64,000 nt of DNA from Planctomycetota bacterium (GTDB taxonomy: Bacteria > Planctomycetota > Phycisphaerae > Phycisphaerales > SM1A02), in contig QWPW01000010.1 in assembly GCA_003671025.1 (NCBI GenBank), forward strand, positions 19,052 through 83,051, in the 5' to 3' direction. The position numbers and the translations under genes were made by a program. Within the stretch, counting starts at the first letter, position 1, and each line of letters starts with the position of its first letter. Shown here one piece after another: positions 27,289 to 36,151 of this stretch. The notes beneath the pieces were generated by a model. That model saw only the letters and a list, made by a program, of their open reading frames with translations, made no database searches and was not told where the DNA came from.

Positions 27289-29373
27289 TCATCGATCGGA
27301 ACGCGCCGAAGATACGTGCGTCAGCGCTTGCGTCCGCGACCGGCGCGCGTGCCCGGCATGCCTGCCTTCGATGGGCGCGGGGCTTCTTCGTCGGGCTTGG
27401 GCCGTCGCGCATTGGCAGGAAGTGATTTCAGTTTCGAGATCTCGTCGCGCAGTCGCGCGGCCTTCTGTGTCTTCTTCGTTGCCGTTGACATCGTCAACGA
27501 CATGTGGGTCGCGCGCGTCGGCTCCGCGTTTGGCAGTGCGATGCGCGGCAAGCTCGAGTTCGATGCCGCGACGAATCGCTTTCTGAATCGTGGTGGGCAC
27601 CACGCCATGTTCTGCGTTGTACGCGAGTTGCTTCACGCGACGACGCTCGACCTCGAGCATGGCCTTGTGCATTTCCGGCGTGACTTCGTCGGCGTAGAGC
27701 AGCGCCAACGAGTTCGCGTTGCGCGCGGCGCGTCCCATGGTTTGGATGAGCGCCGATTGACTGCGCAAGAAACCTTGCTTGTCCGCGTCGAGAATGCACA
27801 CCAGCGAAACCTCAGGTAAATCGAGGCCTTCACGCAAGAGGTTCACGCCGACGAGCACATCGAAGCCGCCTTCGCGCAACTCGCGCAGCAGTTCGAGTCG
27901 GTCCAGCGTTTCGATATCGCTGTGCAAGTAGCGCGCGCGCATTCCTTCACGGTGGAGATACGCGGTGAGGTCTTCACACAACCGTTTGGTGAGCGCGGTG
28001 ACCAAGGTGCGCTCGCCTTTCTCGGCGCGCAGCCGAGCTTCGCGCAAGAGGTCAGGAACTTGCGTGCGCGCGGGGCGCACTTCAATTGGAGGGTCGACCA
28101 ATCCAGTGGGACGAATCACTTGCTCGACGATGAGGCCGAGTGCTTGCTCGAGTTCCCACGGTCCTGGCGTGGCCGACACGTGAATCACTTGCGGGATGAG
28201 TTCGATGAACTCGTCAAACTTGAGTGGCCGATTGTCCAGCGCGCTGGGAAGTCGAAACCCGTGGTCGATCAGCGTCTGCTTGCGCGCGCGATCGCCGAAG
28301 TACATCCCACGAATCTGCGGCAGCGTGACGTGCGACTCATCGATGATGCACAGCCAGTCGTTCTCGTCGCCGCCGGGCGACGCGCGAAAGTAATCGAGCA
28401 GCGTCCACGCGCGTTCGCCCTCGGCGCGGCCATCAAAGTGACGTGAGTAGTTTTCGATGCCGTTGCAGAAACCGGTTTCTTGTAACAACTCAAGATCGTG
28501 TCTCGTGCGCGAAAGCAATCGCTGCGCTTCGAGCAGTTTGCTTTCGCTGCGCAGTTGAATCACGCGCTCGTCGAGTTCGAGACGAATCGAAGCGATGGCC
28601 TTCAACTTCTGTTCCTCGGGCATCACGTAATGCACGGCAGGGAAGATGAGCGCCTTCGATTCGTCGGCAAGAATCTCGCCCGTGAGCGGATCGAATAGTT
28701 GGATCGAATCCACGGTGTCGCCAAAGAGATCGATTCGAATCGCGTACTTCTCGTATGCGGGATAGATCTCGATGCAATCGCCGCGCACACGAAAATCACC
28801 GCGTTCAGGCGCGATTTCGTTGCGTTTGTATTGCATCGCGGAGAGGCCGAGCAAGAAGTCGCGTCGCGCGATGGGTTCTCCGCGCGTGACCAGCAACGTC
28901 TTGTTGCGATACTCGTTGGGCGAACCCAGTCCGTACAAGCATGACACGCTGGCCACGACGATGGCATCGCGCCGTGAGAGCAATTGACTCGTCGCCGCGA
29001 GACGCAAACGATCGAGATCGGCGTTGCGCGACGCATCTTTCTCGATGTAGATGTCGCGCTGCGGGATGTAGGCTTCGGGCTGGTAGTAGTCGTAGAAACT
29101 GACGAAGTAACTCACCGCGTTTTTGGGAAAGAGTTCCTTCATCTCTTCGTACAACTGCGCCGCGAGCGTCTTGTTGTGCGAGACGATCAGCGTGGGCCGA
29201 TTCACTTGCGTGATCACGTTGGCCATGGTGAACGTCTTGCCCGTTCCCGTCGCACCCAACAACACGAGATGCTTGCGCTGGTCGTGAATGCCCGCGACCA
29301 ACTCTTCGATCGCCACGGGCTGATCGCCCATCGGCGCATACGGACTCTGAAGAAGGAAGGGGATTTCCGACAT
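27289..29373 (-). CDS. uvrB: Excinuclease ABC subunit B, with apparent 3' frameshift
   Basis: Helicase-like damage-verification subunit of nucleotide excision repair. Walker A 'GATGTGKTFTMANV', the beta-hairpin 'YDYYQPEAYIP', 'DESHVTLPQIRGMY', 'VHVSATPGPWE' and 'QTMGRAARN' are all intact. In the annotated frame the last about 65 residues are Arg-rich and out of character. The +1 frame instead encodes 'TKKTQKAARLRDEISKLKS', which matches the C-terminal UVR motif that binds UvrC, and then ends 'RAGRGRKR' at a TGA at 27321. Shifting by one base near 27470-27500 would give about 683 aa, a normal length. Either a real indel or an assembly error is possible. Start at MSEIPFLLQSPY (29373); the GTG three codons earlier is less likely. 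Confidence 0.93.
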   Translation of the reverse strand: MSEIPFLLQSPYAPMGDQPVAIEELVAGIHDQRKHLVLLGATGTGKTFTMANVITQVNRPTLIVSHNKTLAAQLYEEMKELFPKNAVSYFVSFYDYYQPEAYIPQRDIYIEKDASRNADLDRLRLAATSQLLSRRDAIVVASVSCLYGLGSPNEYRNKTLLVTRGEPIARRDFLLGLSAMQYKRNEIAPERGDFRVRGDCIEIYPAYEKYAIRIDLFGDTVDSIQLFDPLTGEILADESKALIFPAVHYVMPEEQKLKAIASIRLELDERVIQLRSESKLLEAQRLLSRTRHDLELLQETGFCNGIENYSRHFDGRAEGERAWTLLDYFRASPGGDENDWLCIIDESHVTLPQIRGMYFGDRARKQTLIDHGFRLPSALDNRPLKFDEFIELIPQVIHVSATPGPWELEQALGLIVEQVIRPTGLVDPPIEVRPARTQVPDLLREARLRAEKGERTLVTALTKRLCEDLTAYLHREGMRARYLHSDIETLDRLELLRELREGGFDVLVGVNLLREGLDLPEVSLVCILDADKQGFLRSQSALIQTMGRAARNANSLALLYADEVTPEMHKAMLEVERRRVKQLAYNAEHGVVPTTIQKAIRRGIELELAAHRTAKRGADARDPHVVDDVNGNEEDTEGRATARRDLETEITSCQCATAQARRRSPAPIEGRHAGHARRSRTQALTHVSSARSDR

Positions 29374-29385
29374 GTCGCGCACAGG

Positions 29386-31989
29386 TTACGCGCAGGCAAG
29401 CAGCGCGCGCGCGTGCATGCGCGCAAGTCGGATCACCGAAGGAAGTGCGGCCAAGAGTGCGACCAACACAATCGTCGCCGCGCCGAACAACATTGGCGCG
29501 AAGGGGATCACCCATTGCAACGCTAAGCCTGCGAAATCGCGATAGAGCGAGACGCCCATCCACGCGAGTTGCAATCCCAACATCGTGCCTGAGCAGATTC
29601 CTGCAAGAGCCATGATGATCGTCTCGCCCAAGACCAGTGCGACCAACGTGTGCGTCGAGCCACCGACCGCGCGCAGCACACCGAACTCACGACTGCGCGC
29701 GGCGATTCCTGCGGCAACCACGCTGCCCACGCCGATCGCGGCCAAGCACAACGCCGCGAGTGCGACGGCGGAAGTGATGCGCAAGATGCTCGCGCCGATC
29801 TCGTCAACCAATGCGCGAATCGCGCGACCGCTCGAAAACACCGCGCCAGGAACGGCATCTTCGACAGCGATGCGCAACGCGTCGTCGATTGCGGCCGCCT
29901 CGGTCTGCGTTGTGGTTTGCGGTGCAGTGCGCAAACGCAGCTGCATCATGTACGCGTCGCTGGTGTTGAAATGGCGCTTCACCGCGGCGAAGTCCATGAA
30001 GATGCAACTCACGGCTTGTTCCATGTAGATCTGTCGCATGCCAAATGTCTGCGTGGCGATGTCGAGTCCCGCCGCGGTCACCACGCCGACAATCTCAAAT
30101 TCCGCTTCGTTGCTGCCCGAACCCAAACGCAATTTGGATCCGACGCCTTTGTTGCGCGCGATGAGAAACTCGGGCGCGACCAGAATCGCATCGCCTTGCT
30201 CGAGTCGTGGGATCGCCGTCTCGGGCGAGCCTTGCAACCAATCGAGTCGGTTCATCTCGAGGAACGGTCGCGGCTCGAAGCCCACACAAACCACGCTCGT
30301 CGGTCCCATTCCATCGACGCCGAAGACTTGTTCGCCCGCGATGCGTAGCGGGAGATAGCCGATGGGCAGCGCTTGTTCGACTTGGGGCAACGAACGAATG
30401 CGTGTTTGTTCCTCGGCGCTGAGTCCCGAAGTTGCGAAGATAAATCCATCGGCAAAACGCACGCGTTCGCGCAAGTCGCGAATGATCGCGTCGCCGTTGG
30501 AACGCGTGCTCACCAGCACCGACATGGCGACCATCAACGCGCCCGCGGTGCATCCCAATCGCCAAGGCATGCGCGCAATACTGTCGCGCAAGAGTCCGCG
30601 CGGAAGTCGCAGCACCACTTCGAGTGCGCGGCTCGACGCGAACGAAACCACCAGCAAAATCGGCACCGAGAGCAAGAACCACCCGACGTGCAGCAGTGGC
30701 AGTCCACCGAAGATGTACAACCAGAAGCGCGTATCGCGCGAGCTCGGCGTGAGGAACATCGCCCACAACGCGAAGCAGAGCAACGCGATCAAGACCGCGA
30801 TCGCGACATGCCCGCGTTGCGGAACACGCGCGCGCACGGCCAGTGCTTCGAGTGGAGAAATGCGTGCCGCACGCAGCGCAGGAAAGAGCGCGCCGCACAG
30901 GCCCGCGGCAAATGCGCCGGCGAACGCGATGAGTATGCCTTGCACATCAATCGCCATTCCGCCCGTGAGATACTCGCTGTAGTACGCGACGAGCAGCGAC
31001 ACGATGCCGATGCCCAGCGGCGCGCCCAACACGCCGCCGAGAAGACCGATCACTCCACCGACGATCAACTGCGCGCCAAAGAGTTGTGCGCGCGAGGCAC
31101 CGATCGCGCGCGCGACGCCCATCTCGCGCAGCTCTTCGAGCACCGCAGTGGTCATGCCCGTGGCGATGATCGCCGCGCACGAGAGAAACGCGATCATGGT
31201 CGCGATCAGCGTCGACAAACGGCTCGCGGCAATTTGTTTGTCCATGCCCGTGCGCACGCGTTCGGCGGGTTCGCACAACATCGGCTCTTGCACGCGCGAT
31301 GCATTTGTCTCGCTCCACTGCGTCACGTCGATTCCTTCGTCGAGCGCGATGGCGATGCCGGTGATCTTGAGCTCGCGCTTGGTCGCGGTGGCCAACGTCT
31401 GCATGTCGATTTCGATGAGCGGTCGTTGCAGCGCGCCTAAACGCGGTCGTTGATAGATGCCCACCACGCGCACCGTCATCGGCGCACCAAAGCGCGCAAT
31501 ACGCAGTGAATCCCCAGGTTTTGCTGCGAGTGCTTGCGCTGTTTGCGGATCAAGCACGACTTCGCCCGCGTTGCTCACGCGCGTGCCTGATTCGATTTCG
31601 ACTTCGCGAAAGAATGCGTCTTCGCGCGGATCAATGCCGCGTGCTTGCACAGTGCATCGACGCGCTCGTCCCTCTGAATCCAACGCACCCTCATGCACCA
31701 ACGTGAGCGATCCCGCCAAGCGCGCCGTCGCACGCGCAACTCCCGGCCACGTGCGCACGTCGTCCAACAACGCGCCGTCGAACGCTTCGGCGTAGCGATG
31801 CACAATGCGCGCATCGGTCGCGCCCAGCGCGCGCACGATGGATGATTCGAGGGTCATCTGCGCCGTGCGCATGCCGCTGGTGACAGCGACCACGAGACTC
31901 GTGGCCAACGCGGCAGCGGCGATGAGCAGCGCAGTTCTACTGCTCTTGCCGAGCAAGCTCTTGCGCGCGAAGGGCCAGAGTGCCCGCAT
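29386..31989 (-). CDS. FtsX-family ABC transporter permease
   Basis: Inner-membrane permease of the MacB/LolC/FtsX superfamily, 867 aa. Start at MRALWPFARKSLLG (31989), overlapping the ATPase gene by 53 nt. The arrangement is a first helix ('TALLIAAAALATSLVVAVTSG', residues about 19-39), an extracytoplasmic domain of about 220 residues, three helices with the FtsX signature ('MGVARAIGASRAQLFGAQLIVGG' region), a linker with two to three extra helices, a second extracytoplasmic domain, and a final three-helix FtsX unit ('REFGVLRAVGGSTHTLVALVLGE'). This ten-helix duplicated layout fits exporters of lipoproteins or lipids rather than FtsX of cell division. Substrate unknown. Confidence 0.87.
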   Translation of the reverse strand: MRALWPFARKSLLGKSSRTALLIAAAALATSLVVAVTSGMRTAQMTLESSIVRALGATDARIVHRYAEAFDGALLDDVRTWPGVARATARLAGSLTLVHEGALDSEGRARRCTVQARGIDPREDAFFREVEIESGTRVSNAGEVVLDPQTAQALAAKPGDSLRIARFGAPMTVRVVGIYQRPRLGALQRPLIEIDMQTLATATKRELKITGIAIALDEGIDVTQWSETNASRVQEPMLCEPAERVRTGMDKQIAASRLSTLIATMIAFLSCAAIIATGMTTAVLEELREMGVARAIGASRAQLFGAQLIVGGVIGLLGGVLGAPLGIGIVSLLVAYYSEYLTGGMAIDVQGILIAFAGAFAAGLCGALFPALRAARISPLEALAVRARVPQRGHVAIAVLIALLCFALWAMFLTPSSRDTRFWLYIFGGLPLLHVGWFLLSVPILLVVSFASSRALEVVLRLPRGLLRDSIARMPWRLGCTAGALMVAMSVLVSTRSNGDAIIRDLRERVRFADGFIFATSGLSAEEQTRIRSLPQVEQALPIGYLPLRIAGEQVFGVDGMGPTSVVCVGFEPRPFLEMNRLDWLQGSPETAIPRLEQGDAILVAPEFLIARNKGVGSKLRLGSGSNEAEFEIVGVVTAAGLDIATQTFGMRQIYMEQAVSCIFMDFAAVKRHFNTSDAYMMQLRLRTAPQTTTQTEAAAIDDALRIAVEDAVPGAVFSSGRAIRALVDEIGASILRITSAVALAALCLAAIGVGSVVAAGIAARSREFGVLRAVGGSTHTLVALVLGETIIMALAGICSGTMLGLQLAWMGVSLYRDFAGLALQWVIPFAPMLFGAATIVLVALLAALPSVIRLARMHARALLACA

Positions 31990-32743
31990 CAAGATTCTCC
32001 GTAGTGAAAGATCCCGCAACCAATCCATCGCGCAGCACAGTGACGCGTTCACAATGCGCCGCGGCGGCGGGTTCATGGGTGATCATGATCAACAGCGTTT
32101 CATGAGTCCGCGCAATGCTGGCCAACAGCGCAAACAATCGTTGCGACGCAGCGCTGTCGAGATTTCCCGTCGGTTCATCCGCGAGAATCACCGCAGGTTT
32201 GAAGTAGAGCGCGCGCGCAATCGCGACGCGCTGTTGCTCGCCGCCGGAAAGTGCGTCGGGTCGATGATGCGCGCGTTCGAGCACACCGAGTTGTTCGAGC
32301 AGTTCACTGGCGCGTGTCTCGCACTCGCGTCGCGGACGACCGTCGAGTTGCGCGGGCAACATGACGTTGTCGAGCGCGGTCATCGCGGGCAACAAATTGA
32401 AGTTCTGAAAGATGATGCCCACTGCGCGCCGTCGATAGAGCGTGAGCGCGCGTTCATTCATGCTGTCGACGCGCGCGCCGGCGACGGTGATCGTGCCCGC
32501 AGTGGGGCGATCGAGTCCCGCGATGAGATGAAGCAGGCTGCTCTTGCCGCTGCCCGACGCGCCCATGATGCAGTGCATCCCTGCGCCGTTGATTTCGAGA
32601 TCAACGCCGCGCAACGCTTCGACGTAACGCGTGTTGCCCGCGGAGCGAAGTTCGTAGTGCTTCACCACCCCGCGACAGGAAATGCTTGGCGTGGCGCGTT
32701 GCAAAGGTGATCCTTCCATCAGCGCGCGGAGTGCATCCGTCAC
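31937..32743 (-). CDS. ABC transporter ATP-binding protein (LolD/MacB type)
   Basis: Cytosolic ATPase partner of the downstream FtsX-like permease. Walker A '[18 protein letters not shown]', Q loop 'IIFQNFNLLPAMTALDNVMLP', signature 'LSGGEQQRVAIARAL', Walker B 'VILADEPTGNLD', and the switch His in 'MITHEPAAAAHCERV'. The 'ADEPTGNLDS' form is typical of the LolD/MacB/FtsE subclass. 268 aa with an N-terminal extension of about 22 residues. It follows gcvH by 22 nt on the same strand, giving gcvH-ABC-permease-uvrB order. Confidence 0.92.
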   Translation of the reverse strand: MTDALRALMEGSPLQRATPSISCRGVVKHYELRSAGNTRYVEALRGVDLEINGAGMHCIMGASGSGKSSLLHLIAGLDRPTAGTITVAGARVDSMNERALTLYRRRAVGIIFQNFNLLPAMTALDNVMLPAQLDGRPRRECETRASELLEQLGVLERAHHRPDALSGGEQQRVAIARALYFKPAVILADEPTGNLDSAASQRLFALLASIARTHETLLIMITHEPAAAAHCERVTVLRDGLVAGSFTTENLDAGTLALRAQELARQEQ

Positions 32744-32765
32744 GCATCAGACTCCCGCTCATCGC

Positions 32766-33146
32766 TCAGTGGCCGTGCGTTTGGTCGTACGCGCTGCCAT
32801 TGGGAAGTGCCAGAATCGCCGAGGTATCCGCGACATCAAGCTTCACCAGCCAGCCCTTGCCAAAGGGATCGCTGTTGAGCAGCGACGGGTCCTTGGCCGC
32901 ATCGGCGTTCACCGCAACGATGGTGCCCGCGACCACCGAGTAAATCTCGCTGGTGGTCTTCACGCTCTCCACTTCACCGACGGGTTTGCCCGCGGCGACT
33001 GCGGTTCCCACCGATTTCATCCCGACATAGGTGATGTCGGTGAGCGCATCGGCAGCGTGTTGGGTGATGCCCATGGTCACGGTCTTGCCGTCCACGCGGA
33101 ACCATTCGTGAGTTTCAGAAACGCGGCAATCGGTAGGAGTCGACAT
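32766..33146 (-). CDS. gcvH: Glycine cleavage system H protein
   Basis: Lipoyl carrier of the glycine cleavage complex. Start at MSTPTDCRVSETHEW (33146); the upstream 76 codons in the ORF track have no family match. 'ETHEWFRVDG' opens the fold, and the lipoylated lysine is in 'GEVESVKTTSEIYS'. 'LLNSDPFGKGWLVKLDV' closes the barrel. 126 aa, normal. gcvP and gcvT are not in the window. The last residues ('NGSAYDQTHGH') are an unusual hydrophilic tail. Confidence 0.95.
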   Translation of the reverse strand: MSTPTDCRVSETHEWFRVDGKTVTMGITQHAADALTDITYVGMKSVGTAVAAGKPVGEVESVKTTSEIYSVVAGTIVAVNADAAKDPSLLNSDPFGKGWLVKLDVADTSAILALPNGSAYDQTHGH

Positions 33147-33671
33147 GGTTGCTCTTTGAAGTAGGAACCCAACACGACGGCGGTCGTCAGGGCGGGGGGG
33201 CACAATGGTAACGACGGCTTGCGTGGTCGCGCACCATTTGCGACCGCCTCCATGACTCGGTCGATTCGTCGGTTGTTGGTAGTGGATTTCGTGAGCAGCC
33301 GCGACCGCGATTGCCTTCGGCGAACTCGCGCGTACGGCGCCTGCGTTATCAGGAGGAAGACCACGCGCGCGCACTGTCCATTGGAACTCCGATTAGTCAA
33401 TCGGCGAGTTCTTTGAGTGGCGTGCTTCGCGCGCAGAGTCGTTTGTTAGACTCCTTGAGTGATGGGCGGTTCGATCTGGGAGTCAGGCTTTTGCTCAATG
33501 GTGATCTAAGGTCATCGGGGCAAGGGTGGGCGCCGCAGGGCTTGCGATGAGTCGGTCAAGAGTGCGTGGCTAGCGCGATGTATGCAATCCCAATGCGCCG
33601 AGAGGCAGCAGTGATACGGCAGGTTTTTTAGTCAGGACGACTTAAGGTCGTCCAACCTTCAAGGCTCATTT
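33147..33671. other. Divergent intergenic region upstream of gcvH, no gene seen
   Basis: About 525 bases between the divergent gcvH and the TIM-barrel gene. Short ORFs (33219-33416, 33311-33550) lack features. A 7-bp perfect inverted repeat sits close to the right-hand gene. No glycine riboswitch core could be recognised with confidence. Confidence 0.45.
33635..33653. repeat. 7-bp inverted repeat just upstream of the TIM-barrel gene
   Basis: GGACGAC and GTCGTCC flank TTAAG, ending 19 nt before the GTG start at 33672. A T6 run precedes it. It could be an operator or could sequester the start region; the T run is on the wrong side for a plus-strand terminator. Confidence 0.5.
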
Positions 33672-34664
33672 GTGCAACCAGAAATTCTGCTCGCGCTTTC
33701 CGCATCGTCCGTTCGACCGCTCTTGGCGGCGAAGGATCCGCGCTGCCCTGATATTTATTCGCTGCCGCAGTTCGTCGCCACCGATTTGCAGTTGCGCGGA
33801 CTGAATCTCCCCACGGATTTGCTCGTCGGTTTCGGATTGCCTGCGATCGATCGCCTGCGCGATGAAGCGGATCGCGCGCACTGCCCCGTGCTCTTGCTCA
33901 CCGAAGAAACCCCCATCGATTTCACCGATCGCGGTCCGGGTTGGCTGCGTTCGCTTGATCGACTCAAGCGCTTGGGCACAGCCGCGAATCGACTCGGTTG
34001 CCCTTCGATTGCGCTCCGTGCATCCGGCCCCGCGACCGACGCGGCGTTCGAGGCGACTGCCGCGGGAATCAAGATTGCGCTGCGCGAACTCGATCGCTTC
34101 GAACTCATGCTTTTACTGGCGCCCACCGAAGGACTTACCTTCGAGGCCGCCAAGATGACCGAGCTGATCAAGAAGATCGGCGGCTTTCGCATCGGAAGTT
34201 TCCCAAGCTTCGCGCACGCGCATGCGACGGGGAATCTCGACAAAACGCTGCGCACATTGGCGCCCTACGCGTCGGCGATTTCCGCGAGCATCCGCGGCTT
34301 CGAGAAAGATGGAGTGCACGACGGATTCAGTCTCGAGGAGTGCATGGATAGCATTCGTCGCGTTGGCTTTGTGAACACGCTCACGCTTGAATTTGTGGGT
34401 CGCGGCGAATGGGGTGCGACGAACCAGGTTGCGCTCGCGAGCAACGTGCCGTCGAGCGAACCTGTTGCGGTTGAAGTTGGCGCAACGAAATCGTCGAGCA
34501 AGAAGTCGACCGCCAAGACCGCAACGAAAACGGCAGGCAAGTCCGCAGGCAAGTCCGCAGGCAAGCCCGCCGTCGATGTCATCGCCGAGTTGGAAACTGC
34601 GCGTCGCATCCTGAGTGCGTCAATCGTCGAGCCCGAGTTGGCGTTTGATGAAGAGGAGGAGTGA
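33672..34664 (+). CDS. Sugar phosphate isomerase/epimerase-like TIM-barrel protein
   Basis: 330-aa cytosolic protein. The pattern of strands ('ATDLQLRGLNLPTDLLVGF', 'CPVLLLTEETPIDF', 'CPSIALRASGP', 'FELMLLLAPTEGLTFEAAKMTELIKKIGGFRIGSFP' in part, 'NTLTLEFVGRG') resembles xylose-isomerase-type TIM barrels of the AP-endonuclease 2 superfamily. The metal ligands are not clearly conserved, so catalysis is doubtful. A Lys/Ser/Ala-rich insertion ('SSSKKSTAKTATKTAGKSAG') near residue 275 looks like a disordered linker or nucleic-acid-binding tail. GTG start with a weak ribosome site. It lies immediately upstream of cmk (the stop TGA is followed directly by the cmk TTG). Confidence 0.6.
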   Translation: MQPEILLALSASSVRPLLAAKDPRCPDIYSLPQFVATDLQLRGLNLPTDLLVGFGLPAIDRLRDEADRAHCPVLLLTEETPIDFTDRGPGWLRSLDRLKRLGTAANRLGCPSIALRASGPATDAAFEATAAGIKIALRELDRFELMLLLAPTEGLTFEAAKMTELIKKIGGFRIGSFPSFAHAHATGNLDKTLRTLAPYASAISASIRGFEKDGVHDGFSLEECMDSIRRVGFVNTLTLEFVGRGEWGATNQVALASNVPSSEPVAVEVGATKSSSKKSTAKTATKTAGKSAGKSAGKPAVDVIAELETARRILSASIVEPELAFDEEEE

Positions 34665-35453
34665 TTGCCTGTCGTGTCGGCCACCGCTGAATTCATCGTC
34701 ACCATCGACGGGCCCGCAGGTACGGGCAAGTCGACCGTGGCTCATCGTCTCGCACGACGACTCGGTCTCGAGTTTCTCGACACGGGCGCGATGTATCGCG
34801 CCGCCGCGCTCGAAGCGATCGATCGCGGCATTTCGTTGTCCGATGGCGAGAGCGTGGCCACGCTGGTGCGCACCATGGAATTGCGTTTCGATTGGCGACG
34901 CGATCCTCCGGAAATGCTTGTGGACGGCCGCGCCGTGGGCGAGCGCATTCGCACGCAGGAAGTCACTCGCGCGGTGTCCATCGTCGCGTCGAACTCAGCG
35001 GTGCGCGCGGCGATGGTTGAATCGCAACGACTCATCGCGTCGCTGCATCCGCGCTTGGTTACCGAAGGACGCGATCAAGGATCGCTGGTTTTTCCCGACG
35101 CAGACGTGCGCATCTATCTCGACGCGCGCCCCGAAATCCGCGCGCGTCGTCGCGTCGATCAATTGCGCGTGAAAGGCATCGAGACCACCGAAGCCGAAGT
35201 GTTGGCGCAAATCATCGAGCGCGATGCGATGGATTCATCGCGACGCGATGGTCCGCTCATTTGTCCGCGCGGCGCTGATGTTGTGGAAACCAGCGACATG
35301 CATATCGATGCGGTCGTCGATGCGTTGGTGGCGATCGTCAAGAAGCGCGCGGGCAAGGCGCTGGTGCAAAGTGCGCGTGAGCGCGACGAGTTGAACGCCG
35401 ATCGCAGCATGCATGGCGACAGCGACGGGACCCACGCGGACGGTCGCGCGTGA
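34665..35453 (+). CDS. cmk: Cytidylate kinase
   Basis: Phosphorylates CMP/dCMP, cytosolic. P-loop 'IDGPAGTGKSTVAHRLARRLG', 'LDTGAMYRAAAL', 'TEGRDQGSLVFPDADVRIYLDA' and the lid 'RARRRVDQLRVKG' match the family in order. The usual 'GRDIGT' is 'GRDQGS' here. 262 aa with a hydrophilic C-terminal extension of about 35 residues that is not part of the fold. The start is a TTG directly after the preceding stop (GTG at 34674 is an alternative). The stop overlaps plsC as GTGA. Confidence 0.94.
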   Translation: MPVVSATAEFIVTIDGPAGTGKSTVAHRLARRLGLEFLDTGAMYRAAALEAIDRGISLSDGESVATLVRTMELRFDWRRDPPEMLVDGRAVGERIRTQEVTRAVSIVASNSAVRAAMVESQRLIASLHPRLVTEGRDQGSLVFPDADVRIYLDARPEIRARRRVDQLRVKGIETTEAEVLAQIIERDAMDSSRRDGPLICPRGADVVETSDMHIDAVVDALVAIVKKRAGKALVQSARERDELNADRSMHGDSDGTHADGRA

Positions 35454-36151
35454 GGGCGTTGCCTAATTCGTTTGACTTCGATCGCCGAGTTCCTGGACGC
35501 GGATTTATTCGCGTCGCATGGTGGGACTTCTGCGCGTTTCTCTGTTGGTCGTGGCTAAAGATTTGCTTTCGTCTGCGACGACTCAAGCGCGAGCGTGTGC
35601 CCAAGACCGGCGCGATTCTGGTCATCTCCAATCATCAATCGTTTCTCGATCCGATGGTGAATGGCGTGACCGTCTGGGATCGCCAGTTCACTGCAATGGC
35701 GCGCGATTCGCTGTTCGTGTGGCCCTTCGGTTGGATTCTGCGCTCAGTGAGTGCGCGTCCGATTCGTCGTGAGGGCGGCGATCTCGAAGCGATGAAGACC
35801 GCGATCTCCGAACTGCAAGCAGGACGGGTGGTCATCATGTATCCCGAAGGCACGCGATCGCCGGACGGTTCATTGCAAGAATTCAAGCGCGGTGTGTTGC
35901 TGCTCATTCGTCGCTGCAAGCCCACGGTGCTGCCGATGGGTGTCGAAGGAAGTTTCGCCGCATGGCCCAAGGGTCGTCGCTTTCCTAAGTTGCGCGGACG
36001 TGTCGTGTGTCTTTGTGGCGAGCCGATGTCGGGCGAAGAACTGGCCAAGCTCGATGGCGATCAAGCGCTCGCCGCGATGCGTGCAGCGGTCAACGTCGTG
36101 CATCAAGAGGCGATCGTCGAACACCGACGTTGGTGCGGAGAATCCGCGTGA
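35450..36151 (+). CDS. plsC: 1-acyl-sn-glycerol-3-phosphate acyltransferase
   Basis: Membrane-associated enzyme of phosphatidic acid synthesis. The HX4D motif is in 'VISNHQSFLDPMV', the second block in 'MYPEGTRSPDGSLQEFKRG', and 'VLPMGVEGSF' follows. 233 aa. One hydrophobic segment near residues 20-40 ('VAWWDFCAFLCWSWLKICF'). cmk next to plsC is a common arrangement. Coupled to cmk and cca by GTGA overlaps on both sides. Confidence 0.92.
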   Translation: MRALPNSFDFDRRVPGRGFIRVAWWDFCAFLCWSWLKICFRLRRLKRERVPKTGAILVISNHQSFLDPMVNGVTVWDRQFTAMARDSLFVWPFGWILRSVSARPIRREGGDLEAMKTAISELQAGRVVIMYPEGTRSPDGSLQEFKRGVLLLIRRCKPTVLPMGVEGSFAAWPKGRRFPKLRGRVVCLCGEPMSGEELAKLDGDQALAAMRAAVNVVHQEAIVEHRRWCGESA

